The position numbers and the translations under genes are program-made. Below are positions 24,723 through 36,117 of a stretch of 64,000 bases of DNA, piece after piece (position 1 is the stretch's first letter; each line of letters starts with the position of its first letter). Below the pieces are notes generated by a model that saw only the letters and a program-made list of their open reading frames with translations, did not search any database and was not told where the DNA came from. This DNA is from Ehretia macrophylla. Lineage: Eukaryota > Streptophyta > Magnoliopsida > Boraginales > Ehretiaceae. The stretch covers positions 18,739,501 through 18,803,500 of the forward strand of contig CM075770.1 in NCBI GenBank assembly GCA_037974665.1. The letters are read 5' to 3'.

Positions 24723-25633
24723 CGTCTCTGGTCCAACAGACCAGAGACGAAAGTTTTGGCTGGTCACTTACGTGACTTCTGTGAAGTCACGTAAGTGACT
24801 TTAAAAAAATCATAAAGTCACTAAGTGACTTTCAAAATCTTTTTTTTTTCTTTAAAAGGTAAAAGAAACATTTCAAAATGCTTCTAATTCTCTTATAAAT
24901 TAAGTAGTAACATAATATCAGAACTTTTCAGTAAATTGAGATATAAAGATCTAGTACTTTATTTTGGGACCAAACTTATTTGTGGATATACAAAGACAAA
25001 TGAAAACATCAATCAAATGTATAAAATCTAATAATTACACAATATTTAAAATTCGATCAATTTAATAGAAGAACCAAAATAATCCCATTTAACAATTCCA
25101 TATGAATTCGATCACAACACAATTAAAAGTCAATAGTGATACTTGAAAGGAAGATTAACAATAAGAGATCTTAAGGTATGAAATATCAAATTTACTTTCA
25201 GATTAAACATACACTAACCGAACAATATAACGCAAGAGGGAACAAATCTCAGATTTATCAATAAGATGAGCATAGAAAATATTTGGAGAAAGATAGATGA
25301 ATTCCACTTACCCTTTGATCCTAAAGCAAAAATTCTCAAATCACAATACTGCAAAATTTAGTCACCACTTCAATCTCCTCACTTGATGAACTTTCTGCCT
25401 AAGGATTCTTCAAATGTTTAATTGAAGCATGAAGGAAATGGTAGCAGCAAAACAAAATGAGGCGTCTAATCACTCTTATGCATTTTTTTTATTATTATTT
25501 TTGTGGTCCAAATCATCATTACCATTCCTTTCATCATTACCCCTACTATACTTTTTCTTCCACCTCACTTTACTTTTTTCCCATTTCATGCTACTTTGTT
25601 TCCCCTTTTGATTTTTTTTTCACGACTTTTACA
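23628..25633 (-). repeat. LARD-like LTR, right copy (5' LTR)
   Basis: This is about 2006 bp. It differs from the left copy by scattered substitutions and a few short indels, with a longer TA tract (24688-24720). Its stem-loops at 24723-24832 are more perfect than those of the left copy. Confidence 0.9.
24723..24832. other. Cluster of three stem-loops in the right LARD LTR
   Basis: Stem 1 is 24723-24749 (11-bp perfect arms). Stem 2 is 24763-24799 (17-bp perfect arms, GTCACTTACGTGACTTC, with loop TGT). Stem 3 is 24814-24832 (9-bp perfect arms). The spacing is the same as in the left LTR. Confidence 0.92.
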
Positions 25634-25639
25634 GTATGG

Positions 25640-28600
25640 GCTGGTGCGGGGTCCAATCCCGGAGATGGAGGAGCTCACTTTCTCCTCAGAAGACTTGGAG
25701 GGTATGATATTGCCCCATGACGACCTACTAGTGATCAGCGCTGAAATAGCCAACTTCACCGTGAAGAGGCTGATGGTGGACACCGGAAGCTCGGCATAAG
25801 TCCTATTCCTGAACGCATTTGAGCAGATGGGGTTGGACAGGAGCCGACTCAGGCCATAGAGGGGCACCTTAGCTAGTTTTACCGGACAAGCCCACCAAGC
25901 CGAAGGGGTCATCAACCTCCCACTGAAGCTGGAAGACGGAGACAGGCAGGTTTCGATGCAAGCCAACTTCATTGTGATGGATTGTAACTCCACGTACAAT
26001 GGGATATTGGGTCGGGTGGCACTCAATCATTTCAGGGCCGTTCCTTCAACTTACCATCAGGCTTTGAAGTTCCCAACCCGGCTGACACCGCAACCATCCG
26101 AGGAGCTCAACTCTCGGCTCGGAAGTGCTATGAAAGCTCCATTCGCCCCAAATATTAGGTTGACTGGGGACCAGATTTGCCCGATGAGAAGAAGGATCCG
26201 AAGAGGGGAAGCCCAGCTGAAAACCTTCAAGAGATGGAACTCTCCGATGAAACAAAAAGAGCAAAGGTCGGGAGTGAACTCTCTGACAACCTCAAGAAAG
26301 GTATAAGCCAATTCCTCCTGAAAAATGAACACATATTTGCATGGTCTATTTCTGACATGACAGGTATCGACCCGGCTGTGATTGAGCATCACCTGAATGC
26401 CGACCCAATTCACTATCCGGTAAAGCAGAAGCGCAGGCACTTCCATTATGATAAATAACAAATCATAGCAGAAAAGGCGGACAAATTGGTAGACGCCGGC
26501 CACATAAAAGAAATCTAATACCCAACCTGGTTATCCAATGTGGTGCTGGTGACCAAGTTCTCAGGTAGATGGAGACTGTGTATTGACTTTACCGACCTCA
26601 ATAAAGCCTGCCCTAATGACTGCTTTCCCCTACCTCAGATTGATCAGATGGTGGATGCCACATCCGAGTTTGAGCTACTCTCTTTTATAGATGCCTTCAA
26701 AGGCTATAACCAGATCAAGATGGCCCCCGAAGACAAAGAGAAGGCTGCCTTCACCACCGATAAAGGTCTCTACTACTATGAGGTCATGCCTTTTGGACTC
26801 AAGAATGCTGGAGCTACCTACACTCGGATGGTGAACAAGGCTTTCAAAAATCAGATTGGCCAAAATATGGAGATTCATGTAGATGACATGTTGGTCAAGA
26901 GCAGAAGGGCGGAAAACCATGTAGCCGACCTGGCTGAAGCCTTCGCCGTAATAGAGCACTTTGGGATAAAGCTGAACCCGAAAAAATGCGCATTCAGCGT
27001 CAAGGCAGGAAAGTTCCTGTGCTTCATGGTCACAGCCCATGGAATAGAAGCCAACCCGGAGAAGGTTCAGGCAATACTTGACCTGGCGCCGCCAACCTAC
27101 GTGAAAGATGTCCAGGTCGGCCAAAAGTGTGCTCCTCTGTTCAAAATATTGAGAAATCCTAAGAATTTTGAATGGACTATAATGCCAGAACGCCTTCCAA
27201 GAGCTGAAAAGGTATCTAGTTTCGCCACCCTTGCTATCCCGACCAGAAGTGAAGGAGGAGCTGGTACTATACTTGGCATGTTCAGGGACAGCAGTAGCGG
27301 TAGCTCTACTTCGTAAAGAAGGGAAGGAGTAGAAGTCGGTCTATTATGTCAGCAAAATCTTGTAAGGGGCCGAGGTGAGGTATTCCTCCTTGGAAAAACT
27401 CGCCCTCGCGCTCATCATGACGGCAAGAAAGCTGAACCTATACTTTGATGCTTATCCAATTAAGGTCGTGACGGATGCCCCGCTCAAGTCCAGCCAGAAG
27501 CATCGGGTAGGTTGCTGAAATAGGCAGTTAAGTTGAGTCAATTTGACATCACCTATCAACCCAGAACAACCATCAAAGCCCAAGACATTGTCGACTTTAT
27601 GGTGGAATGTACTGGCCGAGCCGAACAAGACCCGGAGGATGTGTGGAAGGTCCATGTGGATGGGGCATTAGGGAAGTCTGAAAGCGAAGCCGGAGTAGTC
27701 ATCCTCGACCCGACCCGGCATGAGCACCAATACTCCCTCAAGTTTGACTTCCCAGCGTCCAACAATGAGGCTAAGTATGAAGCAGTGATTGCGGGATTGA
27801 AAATTACGGCTCAGCTTGGGGCACGAACAATTGACCTAAATACTGACTCTCAATTGGTTGCTAATCAGATATCAGGAGAGTTCGAAGCTAAAGACACTAT
27901 GCTGGCCTACCTCAACAAAGTTAAGGATTTGACCTCATGGCTCAAGAGGCTCACGGTGCAGCAAATCCCGAGGGAGGAGAATATGAAGGCTGATGCCCTG
28001 TCATGGCTGGCCTTGGACGAGAGCCGACCTACACTGGTCCATGTGGAAGAAGTCTCCGAACTAAGTCCAGTTGGGGAGACAAGTCGTAGCCGAGCTCAAT
28101 TTAAGCCCAGATTAGACCAAATCAATCATGGACTACTTGGAGGGAGGGATGACCCCGGAGGATGAAAAAGCAGCTCGAAAACTCATGAAACAAGCCTAAA
28201 GATTTGTCATAATAGCTGGACAACTTTACAAGAGAGCCTACACTTGGCCTCTCTTAAAGTGTGTCGGGCCCGATGAAGAAAACTATGTACTCCGAGAGAT
28301 CCATGAAGAAGTATGTGGAAACCACTTGGGTAGCAAGGCTCTGGCTCTGTAAGCATTGAGAGAAGGCTATTTTTGGCCAACCTTAGAGCAAGATGTCAAA
28401 GAGTATGTTAAAAAGTGCGACACCTGCCAAAGGTTCGCCAACATACAGAGAAAGCCTGTAGTAGACCTGACAGTGATGGTAAGCCCTTGGCCATTCTATC
28501 AATGGGGTCTAGATATCATTGGCCCATTGCCAACCAGTGTTGGCCAGAAGAAGCACGCCTTCATAGCTATAGACTACTTCACCAAATGGCCTGAGACTGA

Positions 28601-29343
28601 AGGTGTTGCTAGAATAACAGAAAAAGGCAGCTTGGGATTTTGTATAGAAAAATATCATTTGCCGATTTGGGGTGCCGAAGGTCATCATTACCGACCACGG
28701 CAAGCAATTCGATAGTGCAGACTTTCGAGGCAAATGTGCTGAGATCGGGATCGACCTTAAATTCTCATCTATTGTTCACCATTAAAGTAATGGCCAAGTA
28801 GAAGGGATTAACCGAATCATTTTGCAAGGCCTGAAAACCAAGCTAGAGGAAGCGAAAGGCCAGTGGGCATCAATTATTCCTGAAGTGTTGTGGGTTCAGC
28901 GGACCATCACCAGCTCGGCAACGGGAGAATCTCCTTTCGAGTTAACCTTCGGTACTCAAGCGGTTCTGCCAGTGGAGATCGAGTATCCTACCAGTAGGAC
29001 CCTCCACCATGATCCAGAAATAAATGGAGCCCTGATCCATGAAGAGCTCGACCTCGTTGAAGAGCTCCGAGCTAAAGCTCAAATCAGAATGTTGGCCAGC
29101 AAAGCTGCCATGCAAAGAGCCTTTGCCAAACAGGTCAAGCCTAAGCCTATTAAGGTTGGCGACCTCGTACTCAGAAAGGCCATATTTTTACCACGCTCGA
29201 GTAATAAGTTCTCCTCAACCTGGGAGGGACCGTACGAAGTCGTAAAAGAAGTCCGACCTAGAACCTTCTACCTCCGCGATAGGTACGAAAAACTACTGAA
29301 GAATGCATGGCACTCAGAACACCTGAAATGGTATTTTGTCTAA
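25640..29343 (+). pseudogene. Decayed Tat pol region (PR, RT, RNase H, IN)
   Basis: Blocks in order are protease (MVDTGSSA near 25775), reverse transcriptase (CIDFTDLNKACPNDCFPLPQ near 26580-26640, YYYEVMPFGLKNAGATYTRM near 26770-26830, then EIHVDDMLVKS), RNase H (VHVDGALGKSESEAGVVILD near 27650-27710, EAKYEAVIAGLK) and integrase (CDTCQRFANIQRKP near 28420, WGLDIIGPLPTSVGQKKHAF near 28500-28560, QAVLPVEIEYPT near 28950). The type and order place it in the Tat lineage of Ty3/gypsy. It is a fossil and broken in several places. Confidence 0.9.
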
Positions 29344-29515
29344 GGCCCCCGAGCCGAAATCTCTTGTAAAGGCCCCCGAGCTAAAAATCTCTTGTAAAGG
29401 CCCCCGAGCCCAAAATCTCTCGTAATGGCCCCCGAATTGGGTATTTTGTAACAGCCCCTGAGCTAAAATCTCTTGTAGAGGCCCTGAACCGAAATCTTTG
29501 TTAAGGCTGCGAGCC
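29344..29515 (+). repeat. Degenerate 28-bp minisatellite after the integrase region
   Basis: About six copies of a unit containing GGCCCCCGAGC and AAATCTCTTGTAA follow directly after the pol end, spaced about 27-28 bp apart and becoming less regular downstream. Confidence 0.85.
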
Positions 29516-30146
29516 AAAACATTGCTTGTAATCAGCTCCCAAGCCTAAGTACTTCATGTATAACTTCAATACAATGTATTTTGTAAACCAGTACAAAGCC
29601 CGACCCGGGCCCAAGCGCCTTAGCTACTAAGCTACTGCCAACTCGGATTAACGCGGTGGCCACGCTTAATTACGAGCTAATGATTAAGTAAACTAGCTCG
29701 GACTAGGTTCCAGCACGGGTATAATCAATAATAATTTGGTTAGCTTTGCCAGTTCGGATTAAGGTCCAACTCGGTATAATCTGGCTTCAGGTCGGGATGT
29801 TAGTTTAGGGTCTAAACTTGAACTCAACATTTGTCAACATTAGTTTGACCAATTTTAAATCGGACTGACAAGTCCAGGTCGGCAACAATAGTTGTCCAAT
29901 TAACCAGCTCAGATTAGGATGAAATTCATTAATCGCGTCTAGCTCGGTTCCTTACATTTAAATTAAGTTTGAAAGGTCCTTTATATCGGTCCGACCCCAC
30001 TGACTTAAGAAAAATTTGTGAAGAGAACAGTACACATGTACAAACTCGAATAAAACACAAATAATATTCATTGAAAAGAGTAACAATTACAAGGAGCCCG
30101 ACCTTGGCGAAATTACAAGAGCCCGACCCAGGCGAGTTTACAAAGT

Positions 30147-32490
30147 TCATTTAGGCGCAGCGGCAGAAGTGGTAGCGTCAGCTTCATCCCCGATATGGTC
30201 CATGCCCTTCTTGACAAACTCGATCACCTCTTGGGCTTGAAATGTCAGGTCGGCTGGAAGCTCAGGAATGTCCCAGAACTCCGGCAGTGAAGCCTCCAGG
30301 ATTTCGATATAGTCATTCTTGGAGGCGGGAAGAAAGGTCTTCACTCGCTCCCGAGCTGCAACTTGGCCCCGGAGTAGTACTCCAGCGCGGCGTACTTGGC
30401 CATCGCCCCACCTTCCGTGGACAACCAGTCTATGGCCGCTTGACTGGACTTGAAGGCTTCCACCTCCTTCTCCCCTTGGAGGCTGACCCGATCTGCCAAC
30501 TCTTGGAGCTTTTCCTCGGCTTCGATCCTCTCCAGCTTGTAGAGCTCGACGTCCTTGGCCGCGGCCTCGCACCGGGACTTTTCCGCCTCGAGCTCTTTTT
30601 TCAGCTAGTCAATCTTCGATGTGTCCACTTTGTACCTCTGGGCAGCCTACTCCCTCAGGGCCCCAAGCTCGGCTCGGGCGTCGATGTATCGCTGCTCGAA
30701 CTCGACGCAATGAGATTGGGCCTTGGCAAGGAAGTTGGGTGCTGAAAGGATGTGGGACTCGGCCTACGCAAAAGATAGCAAAATGATCAGCCAAGCTGAA
30801 AAATATAACCATATGAACAAGGTCGAAGATGCCTCACCGTGATTATGGCCGTCCTCAGGTCAAGCGAGAGCTGCTCCGCCAGGACCATTGCCAGCTTGGG
30901 GTCGCGGGCAACCTTGGTTGTCTCCACAAAATCCTTGCTGGGATGGATCACCTCCGCGGCCTTGCCTTTCCCGGAGTATTCAGCTCGAGGCTGTTTCTTA
31001 CTCTTAGGGCGGGACACTTAGCGCTCCGGGATCGCCACCCTCGAGCTCGATCTTTTAGGCAGGGGAGACCCCAACATCCCCTTGGAAGAGACCTCAGCGC
31101 CGACCTCCTGTACTTGGCCATCGGGCCGCTGCCTCTGCCTTGGAGGGATGGAGCCTAAGCCGAATCAAGTCGAGACTTCGCCACTGGCCTCGATCTTTCT
31201 CCTCCTCTGAGCATACGCGAGCTTTACCGTATCCGCCATATCTGCAAAAAACAAAGGAAAGAGATGTGAGAAATGACCAAATGCAAACTGAAAAGAACAA
31301 TGGTAGATAAGGAGACGGGGATGTCGGGCATTGATCTTGCGAACTGACCCTCTTCTGAGTCGGACTCGGCATTCTCTTCAGGCTCAAAAAGTAGATGGGG
31401 ATGCTTCTTTCTCAGGTCAGGTTCTCTCCCAAATAGCTTTGATTTCCAGATTCTGTCCCACCTGTGGATGCTGTCAATGTCAATCAGCATACCCAACTCG
31501 GGTCTCAGTACCCTGACCTCGGCGAGTTCCGCTTCTGAAAGCTTGGGGTCGTCGTTCACATTCTTGTTTAATGAGGGATTCCAATCCACTCTGCACCCCG
31601 GGTTCACAGTCGGCTCGACCCAATAGTAGTCGTTGTGCCAACCCTTGTTGGAGGAGTGCCACTTGGTGAATATGGCATTGTTGGTAGGAGCTGCGAAATG
31701 AAACCACCCTGGTTGCTTTAGGTTAGGCTTGCAAACAAAGAACTGCCTGAACTGACGCAGGGTCGGCTCTATTTCCTTCTCAAGGCAGAATACATAAAAA
31801 CACCACCATTACAGCCCAACCATTGGGTGACATCTGACCCGGGCTCAGCTCAAAGAAATTCAGAATGTTGGCAATGAAGTCCGAAAATGGAAGTCGGATG
31901 ACATCGAATGCGAGGTCATAGATAGTGAAGTGATCGAGTAGGGGATATCAGGCGGATTTGTTCCGACTTGGAACCTTTAGCTTATGGTGTCGATCCATCG
32001 ACCAATCCCTTAGCTTGGCGTTAGCCATCTGGTCGGTAGAATGGCACTCGCGCTTACAGCAGGTAAAAAACTACTCTATCCTCTTCCCCCAAGCCGACGA
32101 ACCATTGGCTGTAGCTGAGCTCCGAGATCGGACCGCCCTATTCGGGACCGCTTCAATCGGTTCTGACGTAGAAGCTCCAGCTAAGTACTCTTGTGGTATC
32201 TCAACTCCCTCTAACTGGTTCAGTGGCTCCTCATCTTCCCTATCTCCCAGGTTTTCTAGGTTGGCCAAAGGATTCGCCTCGGCTTCTTCTTGCACTTGCC
32301 TGACCCTGATGACTTGACAGTCATCATCACTCTCCCCAGGCTCGGATCACAGAACCGATCCTCGAGATTCATCGATGCTATCTCCACCTTAGCCTCTGTC
32401 CGAGATGGATTCCGAGCTCGACGGACTCTCGTCCCCACCATAGGACCTCACTTCCATCGCTTGATAATCTTCCAATTCCAACCTCCCCAT
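30147..32490 (-). pseudogene. Antisense ORF region of the Tat element
   Basis: Between integrase and the right LTR the minus strand holds coding-like blocks: NPGCRVDWNPSLNKNV and RPELGMLIDIDSIHRWDRIW (about 31470-31610), SRPKSKKQPRAEYSGKGKAA (about 30955-31015), a charged coiled-coil-like stretch, and LPEFWDIPELPADLTFQAQE near the end (about 30225-30300). An antisense ORF in this position is known in Tat/Retand-type elements; its function is not settled. It is a fossil and broken. Antisense reading of a GC-rich tract also yields spurious plus-strand frames here. Confidence 0.75.
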
Positions 32491-32925
32491 CTTGTTTACA
32501 AATCAAAATATGTGCAGGAATAACTAAAGGGAGTCGGGACGTACCTACGGTTTTAGTTGTGGAAGGTAACCCGACTTAATTGGCCCCGAGCTAACGGATT
32601 CCGAGCTGAGTGTCCCAAGAAGAATGCTTTCCGAACTAAAATTGTCCGACCACCCTAGTTGCCGACCTAAAGCTCTTGAAAATTTGTAAGCAAAGTGTGA
32701 AATGAATATCGGATGTTAAGGCCTTATTTATAAGCAGCTCTTGTAACCGCCTCGGGAATCCCAAATGTTACATCTTGTCATAACTGCCAGGTGACGTGTC
32801 AGCCATCTGAAGGGCATGCAACGCTGATGTGGCCACCCTCACTTTACCAGGGTCGGGCACCTCCAGCTCGGGAACAACTCTCAAATCCAGATCTCACCCT
32901 CACAATCTCGACTTGGAGGGGGGAT

Positions 32926-33428
32926 TGACGACGGGGACCCCCGAGCTGAGGTATGATGCCTACCCCGAGCTGGGGAAGTCCAACCCAGGCCGAGGCCAGC
33001 CTGTTCATTTAATGCCCAACCTAGATGCTGATCCAATCTCACCCCGACTCAGGAAAAAATCGACCTGGGTGCTAGCTGTTCTAATGAGACATAAAGTCTT
33101 GATGGGACATAAAGCTGCATCGCATTAAATGCTGTCAGGTCCGAATTTAGTATAAATAGAGCTCCAACCCTTCATTTCAGAGGTAACTGCTCATTAAATG
33201 CTCTTAGCTACTTCGCCGGCTTGGACATACTAATCATTCGCACTCCCGAGGGGAAAATTTGGGTCATCACCCCGCCTTTTCCTTCTTTTTCCTTGTGCAG
33301 GTCAGGTAGCCGACCCAAGAATCCAGGTCAAGAAGCCGACCCGAGAATCCAGGTCAATAAGCCAACCCAGAATTCCAGCTCGACAGGAGTAGCTTCCCAA
33401 CCTCAACTGCAAGATTCCGACCTCAACA
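32926..33428 (+). repeat. Tat-family LTR, right copy (3' LTR)
   Basis: This is about 503 bp, from TGACGACGGGG to CCTCAACA, preceded by a purine tract. A TATA-like TATAAATAGAGC lies near 33150. The 3' third carries a short repeated word, CCGACCC..AATCCAGGTCA, three times (about 33310-33375). Confidence 0.88.
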
Positions 33429-33539
33429 ACAACAAAAAAACAAAATAGTTGAACATGACCCGATGTAAAATTTTATGAATTTGGATCCTTACCATTTAAC
33501 CTTTTCTAAAAATCTTTTGTTCTAATAGTGTATATGTGC

Positions 33540-33575
<36 letters not shown>

Positions 33576-34902
33576 TTTTTGATATATGTAACATTATGTT
33601 TCTCCATTTGATTTAAGTTATTTTATTTTATTCATTGTTTTGCGCTATTAGTATTAAGTAAACTTCACTGTGTGGAATCATCAAATGAAACTATAGTTTT
33701 TCCTAGTTAATGATCAATAAAGTAAGGTAAATAACATGAGATATATTGATTGTAATATAAGAAAAATGAAATTGTTATAATTAAAAGGGATTCATAATTA
33801 GAAGAAGCCTAATAGAATGAATTTCAATGCATATTGTTAAGGTAGAAATCCGTTTTGTTCGACCTGAGCTCGTTATTTGCAAAAGAAAAAAGAAATAATG
33901 AGGGTTATTTTTTGGAGACCTCCGACGATCAAGTCAATTATAAGTACCGAGCACTAAAGTAAGAATTGTACAAAAAATAAATGTATAACTATTTTAAGCA
34001 ACGAAATAAGTTATATTTTTACTAGTGTTCACGAGCTATTTATAAATTTGGGTGAATCCCTTCCCCAACATATGTTCAATTGATTCTTCCCATATTCTAG
34101 TGGTTCCATCAATATGATCCCTTCTCGGGCACGATTGAATGTAGTTGGCACGGGGTTTACTCGAACAACTTCAATTACTCTACAGTTCTGGATATTTCTT
34201 GTTAAGACTTATCGGGTGGCTTTAAATTCCTCATGTTAACTCTTACAATACTCAAGGTTATCCTAAGCCAGGCTGGCATTTTCTATTTCTTCCATTTTAA
34301 AGAGTTGATAGGAAGTATATTGTAGGATATGGCAATGGTAGACATTCATATTTACAATCAAGATTTTGGTCCTAAAGCTCCATGATTCATTTTTGTATTG
34401 ATGGGTCACTAACAACCTATAATTATCCGAGATATACTTAGAGGTCAAAGATGGGTGATGAGCAATTTTGGTAGAGTAACAATATGAAAGTATGAATCTC
34501 TTATTTTGTAAGAATTGGGGTCTATTTATAGTTACCCAGTGACTTGGCAACAAAGTAAAATCAAAGAGTATATTTTCCACGTTGCACTAATCCTTCAACG
34601 TGAACCTGGCTATGAGGTTACTAATGATAGATATTCCAAAGAAAATTTTGGGATCATTATACCAGCTTCATTTGTTTACAGTCACAGGCTTCGATGCTTG
34701 GAAGTGTAGTACTAATTGTTTCTTTATGTAGTATTTTTTTTTTCAGTCGAACTGTAATACTATACTTTTAAAAATGGATTTGGATCATCTCCTAACTAGA
34801 AGTTTGTTCTAACTTCCTAATATTGCATCTTAGTCATTCATTCACTTAACAAAATCATTTTTCCTCTAATGTTTGTAATTTAAAATTCAAATGAATGGTT
34901 AT
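33429..34902. other. Spacer with an AT microsatellite and a possible LTR-like remnant
   Basis: An AT microsatellite lies at about 33541-33573. The part around 34010-34680 includes a minus-strand CTATAAATAGACC word (near 34520) and a 105-aa minus-strand open frame (34263-34580) resembling nothing I know. It could be a decayed LTR, but no partner copy or ends are visible. No host gene is seen. Confidence 0.4.
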
Positions 34903-35376
34903 TGTCAAGGTCAGAATCTCGACGTTGATGTTGGGAGCTACTCCTTCCGAGCTGGAAATCTGGGTTGGATTCTCTACCTAGGTTTTCGGGTTGGCTCCCT
35001 GACCTGCACAAGGAAAAGGAAGGAAAATGCGGGGTGATGGCCCGAATTTTTCCCTCGAGCGTGCGAATGATTAGTATGTCTGAGTTGGAGAAGTAGCTGA
35101 GAGCATTTAATGACGAGTTACCTCATAAATGAAGGGGTGGAGCTCTATTTATATTAAATTCGGACCTGACAGCATTTAATGCGGTGCAACTTTATATCCT
35201 ATCAAGGATTTATGTCCCATCAGAACAGCTGGCACCAAGGTCGGGATTTTTCGGGGTCGGTGTGAGGTTGGATCAGCATCCACGTTGGGCATTAGCTGAA
35301 TATGCTCGACTTGGCTCGGATTAGCCCGCCTCAGCTCGGTGTGGGCATCTTACCTCAGTTCGAGACCCCCTCGTCA
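34903..35376 (-). mobile_element. Solo LTR of the Tat family
   Basis: This is a minus-strand LTR of about 474 bp, alike to 32926-33428: it starts TGACGAGGGGGTC on the minus strand and contains TATAAATAGAGCTCCA. It is flanked by a perfect 5-bp target duplication GTTAT (34898-34902 and 35377-35381). No internal sequence is present, the usual result of recombination between two LTRs. It is independent of the nearby full element because it has its own duplication. Confidence 0.92.
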
Positions 35377-35951
35377 GTTATAATACAATATTAAAAAGTT
35401 AGAATGATTTTTAGTTAGGAGAGAATCATAACCCTTTAAAAATGGTTTGGGATTGTCCAAGGCCACCAAGCCATTTTTGACAGCTTCTCATAGCCTAGCG
35501 AGCCATCTTTGGTACCTTCTCCAAGCCCGGATAATGTGTGAAAAATAAATGACTAAATTATTATTTTTGCTATAATTAAATGATTAACAGAGATATTTAC
35601 CTTACTAGAAATTACAAAACTTCAAAACTTATTATAACAATTTATCGGCTTAAGAAGTGGAAAAGGTCACAACTGAACACCACTTTTTTACGTTATGATA
35701 TACAGCTGACAGTGAAAGCAGCCGACAAAAATGGAAATTTTAAGGAAATGCGTTGCTCCACATGGTTGTCGATGTCAAATGCACATATATATGAAACAGC
35801 TCATTTCATTTAACACCATACTTTGATGCTACTATTATTTAATTAACTCATTACGTATCCAAATATCCTATTGTCAACAATAATGAGCATGACGGGTCAT
35901 CACCTCACAAAAATCCAAAGTTAACAATAATAATCTTTTACGGGAATAAGA

Positions 35952-35987
<36 letters not shown>

Positions 35988-36117
35988 TCTCATCTCTAAT
36001 AAATATTAATTCTCAGATTCTATAGATATTCATTTTCATCTTCATCTCTAAAAACAAAAACAAAGCAATCCTTGCAAAGTTATTTGCACAGAAACAAAAA
36101 CATTGAAGAGAGAAACA
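35377..36117. other. Spacer and PYD1 promoter/leader
   Basis: No gene is seen. The proximal part is the PYD1 upstream region and includes a long CT tract at 35954-35983. Confidence 0.5.
35954..35990 (+). promoter_or_regulatory. CT-rich tract upstream of PYD1
   Basis: About 14 CT units are followed by further pyrimidine-rich sequence, about 130-165 bases before the PYD1 start codon. Such pyrimidine patches are common near plant transcription starts; whether it lies in the promoter or the 5' UTR is not clear. Confidence 0.45.

Larger units (their letters stand above)
17689..25633 (-). mobile_element. Non-coding LTR element (LARD-like) nested in the Tat element
   Basis: Two LTRs of about 2.0 kb (17689-19722 and 23628-25633, about 97% alike by eye) flank a 3.9-kb interior without a retroviral domain or long ORF. 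The primer-binding sequence TGGTATCAGTGC (minus strand, 23612-23623) abuts the right LTR and a purine tract (19723-19736) abuts the left, so it reads right to left. Flanks GTATC (17684-17688) and GTATG (25634-25638) form a near-perfect target duplication. The 3' motif TTTCGAGGATGAAACTTTT before the purine tract, and LTRs starting TGTAA and ending GCGTGACA, resemble Del/Tekay chromoviruses, the likely helpers. It looks structurally whole but non-coding and is young. Confidence 0.9.
16439..33428 (+). mobile_element. Ty3/gypsy Tat/Retand-type retrotransposon fossil, split by a younger LTR element
   Basis: This plus-strand element has a partial left LTR (16439-16711) and a right LTR (32926-33428), both starting TGACGA. 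A purine tract (about 32913-32925) precedes the right LTR. The flanks ACACC (16434-16438) and ACAAC (33429-33433) look like a worn 5-bp target duplication. Order is gag, then a nested LTR element, protease, RT, RNase H, integrase, a 28-bp minisatellite, and a long non-pol region with an antisense ORF. The order and antisense ORF fit the Tat lineage (Retand/Ogre relatives). It is broken, with more than ten lesions. LTR identity of roughly 88-90% by eye makes it clearly older than its insert. Confidence 0.9.

Noticed and set aside
30242-31158. Plus-strand frames in the GC-rich part of the Tat element (for example 30242-30745)
   Set aside because: They lie opposite the antisense ORF blocks and mirror their GC-rich codon pattern; they show no domain.
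34010-34700. Possible LTR with an inverted CTATAAATAG word and a 105-aa open frame
   Set aside because: There is no partner copy in the window, no TG/CA ends with duplication, and the frame has no family likeness; noted only as spacer.
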